A DNA stretch of 59,356 nt from contig CAYJGN010000005.1 of NCBI GenBank assembly GCA_964369635.1, positions 1 to 59,356 of the forward strand, in the 5' to 3' direction. The stretch comes from CAYJGN01 sp964369635. GTDB lineage: Bacteria; Bacillota; Clostridia; Oscillospirales; Ruminococcaceae. Below the pieces are notes generated by a model. The model saw only the letters and a program-made list of their open reading frames with translations, was not told where the DNA came from and searched no databases. Within the stretch, counting starts at the first letter, position 1. Each line of letters begins with the position of its first letter. The position numbers and the translations under genes are program-made. Shown piece by piece: positions 53,097 through 59,356 of this stretch.

Positions 53097-53897
53097 ATGG
53101 ATATTCTATTTGCCTTCGGGCTAACACTTTTTGCCGGTTTATCAACAGGAATTGGCAGCGCTATGGCACTTTTGACTAATCAGACCAACAAAAAATTTCT
53201 ATCCTTTTCTTTAGGTCTTTCCGCTGGTGTAATGCTTTATGTTTCTTTTGTTGAGATTCTTCCAAAAGGAATTGAGTCACTCATTCCTACTTATGGAGAG
53301 CGAACAGGTAATTTAATTTCGATTATAAGCTTTTTTGGTGGAATTTTGTTTATAGCTCTAATAGATAAACTAATTCCCACTATGGGCAACCCTCATGAGG
53401 TGCATATAGTTGAGGAGATGGACGGAGAGAGCGGCGAGCATAAAACCAATTTAATGAGAATTGGACTTTTCACAGCAGTGGCAATAGCAATTCATAATTT
53501 TCCTGAGGGACTTGCAACATTCATATCTGCTATCGACAGCCCCGAAACGGGAATAGCAATTGCTTTTGCTATCGCTATTCACAACATTCCCGAGGGAATA
53601 GCTGTTGCAGTGCCTGTATTTTATGCAACAAGGAGCAGAAAAAAGGCATTTACATTTTCTTTTTTGTCGGGATTATCAGAGCCAATAGGTGCCATAGTCG
53701 GCTACTTTTTGCTAATTCAGTTTATGGGAGATGTGCTTTTTGGCATAGTTTTCTCGGCAGTTGCAGGAATAATGGTCTATATCTGTTTAGATGAATTGTT
53801 GCCCTCTGCAAGAGAATACGGCGAACATCACATATCAATTTACGGACTTATACTCGGAATGTTTATTATGGCTTTAAGCCTTTTGTTATTTATGTAA
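53097..53897 (+). CDS. ZIP family metal transporter (ZupT-like)
   Basis: 266 residues, eight helices, with the twin metal motifs HNFPEGLATF (helix 4) and HNIPEGIAVAVP (helix 5). A histidine-poor acidic cytoplasmic loop (HEVHIVEEMDGESGEH) joins helices 3 and 4. ZupT carriers import Zn, Mn or Fe; the peroxide-defence neighbours make manganese or iron plausible, as inference. GGAGGT precedes ATG 53097 at a rather long distance (about 13 bases). Confidence 0.88.
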   Translation: MDILFAFGLTLFAGLSTGIGSAMALLTNQTNKKFLSFSLGLSAGVMLYVSFVEILPKGIESLIPTYGERTGNLISIISFFGGILFIALIDKLIPTMGNPHEVHIVEEMDGESGEHKTNLMRIGLFTAVAIAIHNFPEGLATFISAIDSPETGIAIAFAIAIHNIPEGIAVAVPVFYATRSRKKAFTFSFLSGLSEPIGAIVGYFLLIQFMGDVLFGIVFSAVAGIMVYICLDELLPSAREYGEHHISIYGLILGMFIMALSLLLFM

Positions 53898-53918
53898 AAT
53901 TAAAGGAAGGAGAATACT

Positions 53919-55541
53919 GTGTCTAATTTAAAAGAAAATTTTTATGATGCAATTATAATCGGCGGTGGACCTGCTGGTCTTTCTGCCGCAATTTATACAG
54001 CAAGAGCAAAGTACAAAACTTTGGTACTTGAGAAAAACAAGTTTGGAGGACAGATAACTATAACCTCTGAAGTTGTAAACTACCCTGGCGTTTATCATAC
54101 AAGCGGTGAGGAATTAACAAAAGAAATGCAACGCCAAGCAGCAGCATTCGGCGCTGAATTTTTGCTCTGTGATGTTAATAGTTTTAATAAAAGTGGCGAC
54201 TATTTTACTGTTAAAACCGATAAAGGCGATTTCGACACTTTAGGGGTAATTATAGCAAGCGGAGCATCGCCCCGAATGGTCGGTTTTAAAGGGGAAGATG
54301 AATTTAAAGGCAGAGGTGTTGCCTACTGCGCTACTTGTGACGGTGAATTTTTCACAGGTAAAGATATTTATGTTGTCGGAAGCGGCTTTGCGGCTTGTGA
54401 AGAAAGTTTATTTTTAACAAGATTTGCAAGTAAAATATATATGATAATCATAGGCGATGATTTCACCTGCACAGGCTCTGTTGTCGAGGAAGTTCGTGCG
54501 CATGAAAAGATAGAACTTCTTTATAACACGAGTGTAGCGGAAGTTTATGGAGAAAATTTCGTCAAAGGAATTAAGCTTCAAAAAAACGGCGAGGAGCAAG
54601 ATTTTTCGGATGAAAACGGAATAGGAGTTTTTGTATTTGCAGGTTATGCACCTGCAAGTGAGAATTTTGCAGATATTATCGACCTTAATGAACAAAAATA
54701 TATTATCACCGATGAAAACAGAAAGACTAATATCGACGGAGTTTATGCCGCAGGTGACATCTGTATTAAAAATTTAAGACAGGTTGTAACTGCTGTGTCC
54801 GATGGTGCAACCGCCGCTACCTCACTTGAAAAATATATAGCTGCCGAGTATGATAGACTCGCAATCCCAAAAAGAGAATATAGTATGCCAAAAAAAGAGA
54901 TCAAAGCGGATACTGCAACAAAAGAAGAGGATGGATCATTTATTTCAGCTGAAATAAAAGAGCAATTAGCTCCTATTTTCTCTCGTTTTGAGTCGGATAT
55001 AAAGCTTAAATACAAACTTGATGAAAGAGATATCTCAAATGAAGTTCGCGGTTTTATGTCAGAGTTTTCGCCACTTAGCAATAATATTGTCTGCCAAGAG
55101 GATGATGATTTAGCAGCTAAATCGCTCCCAAGTATTTCGATTTTTAGAAATGATGATGAATATTCAGGGGTATCTTTTCATGGAGTGCCTGGCGGACATG
55201 AGTTTAATTCATTTGTTGTTGGATTATATAACGCAGCAGGCCCTGGACAGATGATTGCAGAAGATGATGTTTCGCGAATTAAAGCAATAGATAAAAAAAT
55301 TGTTATTGATTTAGCTGTTACGCTCTCTTGCACAAACTGCCCTGAACTTGTTATGGCAACCCAGAGAATTGCACTGCTAAATGATAATATATCCCTTGAT
55401 ATTTATGATCTGCCTCATTATGAGAATTTGAAATCAAAGCATAATATAATGAGCGTACCTTGCATGGTTATAAATGATGAGCATGTTCATTTTGGCAAGA
55501 AAAACATATCTGAAATTCTCAGCATTTTAGAGAGCATTTAG
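53919..55541 (+). CDS. AhpF-like peroxiredoxin reductase with swapped domain order
   Basis: 540 residues. The N-terminal 310 form a thioredoxin-reductase unit with FAD-binding GGGPAGLSAAIYTARA, the redox pair CATC (137/140), NAD(P)-binding VGSGFAACEESLF and YAAGDICIKNLRQVVTA. After a linker (about 315-335), residues 336-540 match the AhpF N-terminal double thioredoxin fold: FHGVPGGHEFNSFVVGL, then the redox pair in SCTNCPELV (471/474) and SVPCMVIND. In ordinary AhpF this part comes first. It should pass electrons from NAD(P)H to AhpC, encoded two genes upstream. GGAAGGAG precedes the GTG at 53919. Confidence 0.9.
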   Translation: MSNLKENFYDAIIIGGGPAGLSAAIYTARAKYKTLVLEKNKFGGQITITSEVVNYPGVYHTSGEELTKEMQRQAAAFGAEFLLCDVNSFNKSGDYFTVKTDKGDFDTLGVIIASGASPRMVGFKGEDEFKGRGVAYCATCDGEFFTGKDIYVVGSGFAACEESLFLTRFASKIYMIIIGDDFTCTGSVVEEVRAHEKIELLYNTSVAEVYGENFVKGIKLQKNGEEQDFSDENGIGVFVFAGYAPASENFADIIDLNEQKYIITDENRKTNIDGVYAAGDICIKNLRQVVTAVSDGATAATSLEKYIAAEYDRLAIPKREYSMPKKEIKADTATKEEDGSFISAEIKEQLAPIFSRFESDIKLKYKLDERDISNEVRGFMSEFSPLSNNIVCQEDDDLAAKSLPSISIFRNDDEYSGVSFHGVPGGHEFNSFVVGLYNAAGPGQMIAEDDVSRIKAIDKKIVIDLAVTLSCTNCPELVMATQRIALLNDNISLDIYDLPHYENLKSKHNIMSVPCMVINDEHVHFGKKNISEILSILESI

Positions 55542-55554
55542 AAAATTAATCAGC

Positions 55555-55597
55555 AAAAGCGACATAGCGAGCCCCCAGGCTTTAACTATGTCGCTTT
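55555..55597. terminator. Terminator of the ahpC operon
   Basis: AAAAGCGACATAG pairs with CTATGTCGCTTTT around a 17-base loop; T run follows. A-rich left flank lets it serve the opposite strand too. Confidence 0.8.
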
Positions 55598-55719
55598 TTT
55601 ATATTGGAAAAATCTGCTTTTATTAAAATCAAAAAAATCTTTAAGGTTAGCTTTCAATGACTGCTTACAGCTATTTCTATGCTATATAAAATCGACACTA
55701 AGCATACCAATAGTACCAA

Positions 55720-58668
55720 TTATCTTAAGCTAATCTCAAACTGCTTATCTTCTTTGATTAGATCTTTAAACTTCTCTGTACTCATAGGTTTTGCAAAATA
55801 GTATCCTTGTGCATAGTCGCAGCCTATACCTTGTAGCCACAACGCTTGCGCGGCAGTCTCAACGCCTTCAGCAACAACTTTCATATCAAGGTGTTTTGCC
55901 ATGCTTATGATATCGGTAACGACAATTGTGCTGTTACCACCTTGGTCTTTAAGGTCGAAAAATGCCTTATCGAGCTTTAATATATCAGCTTCGACTGCCG
56001 ATAGCCTGTTAAGTGAAGAAACACCTGCGCCAAAGTCGTCTATTGAAATCGCCAAACCGAGTTCTTTAAATCTCTTAACTGTTGAGAGGAATTTGCTGGT
56101 ATTTGCCTCCACCGCACTCTCAGTCAGTTCGAGCTCTATCATACTGGCATCAACTTTATAAAGCTTTAGAATATCCGATACACGGCTTACTATTTTATCA
56201 GATAGCATCGTATGCGCCGATAGATTTACCGAAATGCGTGGTATTGCCATATTAAAGCAGTTTTCGCTTAAGCATTTGCATACCTCTTCAAGTACATATA
56301 AATCCAAATATGAGATAAAGCCGTTTTCCTCAAATACCGGGATAAACTCATCGGGATATATTTTTCCGCCAAGCTTTGGTTTCCAGCGAACAAGCGCTTC
56401 AGCGCCTCCAAGTTTTAATGTGTTGAAATCTATTTTCGGCTGATATTCTACTGTAAATTCACGGTCTTTGAGCGCTTGCTCCATTCTAAACGTAATATTA
56501 ACTTTATTTTCGTACCGCTTGCGCATTTTATCATCGAATGTTATGAATGTCGTTTTATGTTGGGACTTACCTTCAAGTCTTGCATTGTCAGCTTGTCCAA
56601 TTAATGCCGTTACTTTCACATTAACATCATCGACAATCACTTTTCCAAACGAAAGAGTAACTTTATACTTCTTATTTATAGTATCCTCTATTGCAAGTGA
56701 AATATCGTTGTTGTATATCTGTCGTAATGTACCACACTCGTCGACCCGTCGTAATATTAAGAATTGATCCGCTGTTCTTCTGCTGATAACAGCATCTGTT
56801 CCCTCAAAAGCTTTCTTTAGTGCATTTGCTATCGCTATTATAACACTGGTACCTCTATCTGCACTAAAGTGGGTGTTTATCGTCTTAAACATATCAATAT
56901 CAAACGATATCATCTCATATTCGCAAGGCTTTGCCTTTTTAACAATCTCTTCTGCAGTTACCCTGAACTTGTTTATCGTCATAAGCCCAGTCATTGGATC
57001 GGTATTATATGATTTTAGTAGTGCTTCTCTTTTCTCAATTTGCCCCTTATAATATAGCGCTATAAATAAAGCGACGATAATGAAAAATCCTAATGCAAAA
57101 TAATACCAATTCTCAGCTACATATTTCCAAAAGCTGGTTTCTGCATCAGGTAGCGCTTCATTGGAATTAGTTTCAATTATCACAGTATATTCCATCTCTG
57201 AAACACGGTCAGACATTACGTTAAATATCGAAACATATTCATCGGCAATATCGTTATTTATAAAAAACTGCATTGATGCTACCGTATCTGTCCCTATTGT
57301 GGTAGTATTCACATTATCAAAGTATATCTCGGTATATGTTACTGCGCTTTGCGTGCAAATAAGCATGTCCACGTTGCCTGCTGCCAAATCATCAAGGAGT
57401 TTGTGCCAGTTATTATAGAAAACAAACTCAACCCCTGGATAAACTGCGAGGAATGCGTCAAAATCTATAGTTTGATATGGAAGCGAGCCGATTTTAGGCG
57501 ATTTTTCCACTATTTCTTGAAGAGATGTTGTGTCCAATCTATCATTATTTATTATTGAATACATCGGAATTTCATGAAAAGTTTCAGTTGCAGTATAATT
57601 CTCTTGCCTATCTGGTCCATCACCGTATAATGTTAGTAATATATCGAAATCTTCATGCGCTTCTTGTTCCTCTTCAAGGCTGTATGGATGATAATTCACT
57701 TCAAAATCATAGCGCTTCGCAAACCCATTTAATATGTCCACCATAGCACCGTCAGGCTCGCCTTGTTCATTAGTATACGATATAGGTGAAAACCCTGTTA
57801 CATAACCAACCTCAAGCGGCCTTTGCCTCAAAACATCAAGTTCACCTTGCGTAAGTCCGCGGTGGGTTACTTCGATATTATCTGAGAGATATTTCTCCTC
57901 AAGCTCCATGAAAAAGTTACCTTCAGTATGGATAACTTCCAAATAATAATCATCAAGCATTTCCATCAATTCAGCATTTTCAAAACTTGTGATTAAATAT
58001 AGATTGTAAACACCAAGATTTAATATGTTGTTTAAGTCGTGTGAGGACGGGTCTTCCGAGTAAGTGATATACAAATTAGCTGTTTGTTCCATGTATGTTT
58101 CAGTTTCACCATAGATGTACTCAACAGAAATGTTATTGCGCTCACAAAAGATATCAAGATTTTCCACACCGACATTTTCATCATAAACAGCTACGGTTTT
58201 ACCGTCAATTGAGCTAACATCCGCATATGTAATGCTCATATCCTCAGACATAAGTGCAATATACGTTTTGCTATACGGCATCTCCGAATAATAAACTAAC
58301 TCTCTTCTCTCATCGCTTCGAGTATTAAATCCACCCACGTCAACATAGCCGCTTTGTACGGCTTCAATCATGCTGTCGGCAATTGGTACGAATTCAAATT
58401 CAAGGCCGCTTCGTTCAGAAATTTTTTCAAATACTTCATAGCCATAACCTTTGTTATTTAAGCTATCAATATCAACAATCATATCATCAAAAGCGGAATA
58501 ATATCCAACTCTTATAGGCTCATTGATATCAAAAGTTGCAACATCTGTATTGTCTATTGCTACTTCGTCTGAAGTGTTTTCAGGCGTTGTAGCAACTACT
58601 TTAAAAATCGGTAATAGCGCAGCAGTTGTTATACAAATTGCGATTATAACACTAAAAAACTTTTTCAT
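55720..58668 (-). CDS. Double solute-binding sensor with degenerate GGDEF and intact EAL
   Basis: 982 residues: signal peptide (1-26), two periplasmic-binding-protein type 3 domains (about 50-275 and 283-505), a membrane helix (about 525-548), GGDEF (about 565-715) and EAL (about 730-975). The GGDEF signature has become RTADQF, so cyclase activity is unlikely. The EAL domain keeps GGAEALVRW, VNLS, ELTES, DDFGAG, LKLD, AEGVET and AQGYYFAKP. It is presumably an amino-acid or similar small-ligand receptor that controls c-di-GMP breakdown. AAAGGAGG precedes ATG 58668. Monocistronic. Confidence 0.92.
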   Translation of the reverse strand: MKKFFSVIIAICITTAALLPIFKVVATTPENTSDEVAIDNTDVATFDINEPIRVGYYSAFDDMIVDIDSLNNKGYGYEVFEKISERSGLEFEFVPIADSMIEAVQSGYVDVGGFNTRSDERRELVYYSEMPYSKTYIALMSEDMSITYADVSSIDGKTVAVYDENVGVENLDIFCERNNISVEYIYGETETYMEQTANLYITYSEDPSSHDLNNILNLGVYNLYLITSFENAELMEMLDDYYLEVIHTEGNFFMELEEKYLSDNIEVTHRGLTQGELDVLRQRPLEVGYVTGFSPISYTNEQGEPDGAMVDILNGFAKRYDFEVNYHPYSLEEEQEAHEDFDILLTLYGDGPDRQENYTATETFHEIPMYSIINNDRLDTTSLQEIVEKSPKIGSLPYQTIDFDAFLAVYPGVEFVFYNNWHKLLDDLAAGNVDMLICTQSAVTYTEIYFDNVNTTTIGTDTVASMQFFINNDIADEYVSIFNVMSDRVSEMEYTVIIETNSNEALPDAETSFWKYVAENWYYFALGFFIIVALFIALYYKGQIEKREALLKSYNTDPMTGLMTINKFRVTAEEIVKKAKPCEYEMISFDIDMFKTINTHFSADRGTSVIIAIANALKKAFEGTDAVISRRTADQFLILRRVDECGTLRQIYNNDISLAIEDTINKKYKVTLSFGKVIVDDVNVKVTALIGQADNARLEGKSQHKTTFITFDDKMRKRYENKVNITFRMEQALKDREFTVEYQPKIDFNTLKLGGAEALVRWKPKLGGKIYPDEFIPVFEENGFISYLDLYVLEEVCKCLSENCFNMAIPRISVNLSAHTMLSDKIVSRVSDILKLYKVDASMIELELTESAVEANTSKFLSTVKRFKELGLAISIDDFGAGVSSLNRLSAVEADILKLDKAFFDLKDQGGNSTIVVTDIISMAKHLDMKVVAEGVETAAQALWLQGIGCDYAQGYYFAKPMSTEKFKDLIKEDKQFEISLR

Positions 58669-58769
58669 AAATTATAGTCCTCCTTTAAATATGTATTACT
58701 GATAACTGTTAATTGTTAATCTGCATATAACTCTATAAGTTTGTTTAATAAACATATAATATATGTCTA

Positions 58770-58798
58770 ATATTATCGAGTTTTGTCGAATAAGTCAA
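58770..58798 (-). promoter_or_regulatory. Predicted sigma-A promoter of the double solute-binding GGDEF/EAL gene
   Basis: Minus strand TTGACT, 17 bases, TAATAT, about 100 bases upstream of the start. Confidence 0.6.
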
Positions 58799-58799
58799 T

Positions 58800-59133
58800 G
58801 CAATTGTAAAATATTTCCATTTATTACATATTCACAATATTTATTTATGCAATTTTAATTATAAATCAGCTTAATTTTTTCAAAATAATCGTTTTCCAAC
58901 AACTCATTAAATAAAACGTATTACCTTATACCTATAAAAATCATTTAAAATAATCTTTGCCGGTTTATATGAAAGCAACATATAAAAAGATAAAGTGACC
59001 GAAGCTGCACCCAAAACTAAACAAACAAAAATACAGAAGTAGCACTCAATAACAATCGAAGCTTTAGCTTATAGCGATTTAACACCGAGCGAACACCGAA
59101 AGGTTTAATACTTTCCGACTACAAAAAAACTAA
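58800..59133. other. AT-rich intergenic stretch, no gene seen
   Basis: No open frame with a ribosome binding site, RNA fold or repeat is recognisable between the sensor promoter and the hairpin at 59134. Confidence 0.5.
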
Positions 59134-59159
59134 AAAAGAGCGGTATAAACCGCTCTTTT
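59134..59159. terminator. Intrinsic terminator near the right edge
   Basis: AAAAGAGCGGT and ACCGCTCTTTT around four bases. On the minus strand it is followed by TTTTTTAGTTTTTTT, so it probably ends a leftward transcript entering from the right edge. Confidence 0.75.
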
Positions 59160-59208
59160 AGGTGTTCCTATTATAGCAAAAGTATGACTATAAAGGTATT
59201 TTTTAAAT

Positions 59209-59226
59209 GTAAAGTATTCACTTTAC
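59209..59226. repeat. Short perfect inverted repeat
   Basis: GTAAAGT-ATTC-ACTTTAC, seven pairs, directly beside the GC-rich patch. Confidence 0.5.
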
Positions 59227-59320
59227 GTCCATTTGGTGGAGGCGAGGGAAAAATCAGCTTCGCATCCTCCTCGTCCCCTCAAGGTCTCGGCGCCCATTTT
59301 GCTAAGCTAATATCTTAATA
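59227..59320. other. GC-rich structured patch of unknown nature
   Basis: About 95 bases far richer in G+C than anything around. GGA-GG-CGAGG can pair with CCTCGTCC after a 20-base loop. On the minus strand it contains CCCTCGCCTCCACCA, resembling a tRNA or tmRNA acceptor end, but no T-arm precedes it. A plus-strand frame (FGGGEGKISFASSSSPQGLG, ending TAA at 59318) is open but has no start. It could be part of a non-coding RNA, an attachment-site remnant or a repeat; I cannot decide. Confidence 0.35.
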
Positions 59321-59356
59321 GACACCAGTATTAGGTGAAATAGCTGGTACATGCAC

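Noticed and set aside
59227..59275. 3' end of a tmRNA or tRNA on the minus strand
   Set aside because: The CCTCCACCA ending fits, but no T-arm (GGTTCGA-like) precedes it, so a functional end cannot be claimed.
59209..59318. Small plus-strand protein ending at 59318
   Set aside because: The open frame has no start codon or ribosome binding site after the upstream stop.

Overview
This window is AT-rich chromosomal DNA of a low-GC Bacillota, most likely a clostridial lineage. Supporting signs are strong GGAGG-type ribosome binding sites, frequent TTG/GTG starts, sigma-A promoters with 17-bp spacers, the endosporulation-linked pair yaaL (DUF2508)-bofA, the DapL route to diaminopimelate, and a glnA-nitR type nitrogen locus. 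No tRNA, complete rRNA gene, CRISPR array, insertion sequence or phage gene was seen.

Layout. 1-4549: the 5' end of rpmG (minus) faces ddl-murI-DUF1934-argS (plus). 4560-8226 (minus): metY, a metallophosphoesterase, a solitary DNA methyltransferase, a VOC protein and a DUF1349 protein. 8355-16160: a PBP5-like protein without its catalytic residues, bofA/yaaL, an anchored arylsulfotransferase, an MFS carrier and a GGDEF/EAL protein. 16329-24085: msrAB, adenine deaminase and a 1334-residue PAS/GGDEF/GAF/GGDEF/EAL protein. 24085-26927 (minus): DUF951-prfA-tsaC-coaE. 27051-29076: an S1-domain protein and a DUF3810 metallopeptidase-like protein. 29210-47366: a nitrogen-assimilation block, namely an Amt-PII fusion, glnN, asnA, glnA, an ANTAR regulator (nitR-like), dapF-pyrG-dapL, an N-acetyl-sugar amidotransferase, and gltB-gltD. 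47414-49052: an ECF sigma factor and an unrecognised partner. 49322-55541: a MarR-controlled divergent locus with MATE and two GNAT genes on one side and ahpC, a ZIP carrier and a permuted AhpF on the other. 55720-58668: a double solute-binding GGDEF/EAL protein. 58669-59356 holds no clear gene.

The most interesting system is the nitrogen block. Four transcription units or segments (glnA-nitR, asnA-glnN, the glnN/amt junction and gltB-gltD) each carry a short hairpin with a six-base loop having A at position 1 and G at position 4. In each, the right arm of that hairpin is also the left arm of an intrinsic terminator. This is the arrangement expected of RNA targets of ANTAR antiterminators, and an ANTAR protein with a degenerate receiver is encoded directly behind glnA. 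The window therefore seems to contain a complete local antitermination regulon linking ammonium uptake (Amt-PII), glutamine (GlnA, GlnN), asparagine (AsnA) and glutamate (GltBD) synthesis. Unlike canonical ANTAR RNAs, only one six-base-loop hairpin is visible per leader, and in three leaders it lies almost at the predicted transcript 5' end.

Other points are two genes whose best ribosome binding site points to an AUC start codon, three EAL proteins with intact phosphodiesterase motifs, and a GC-rich, structured, unexplained patch at the right edge.
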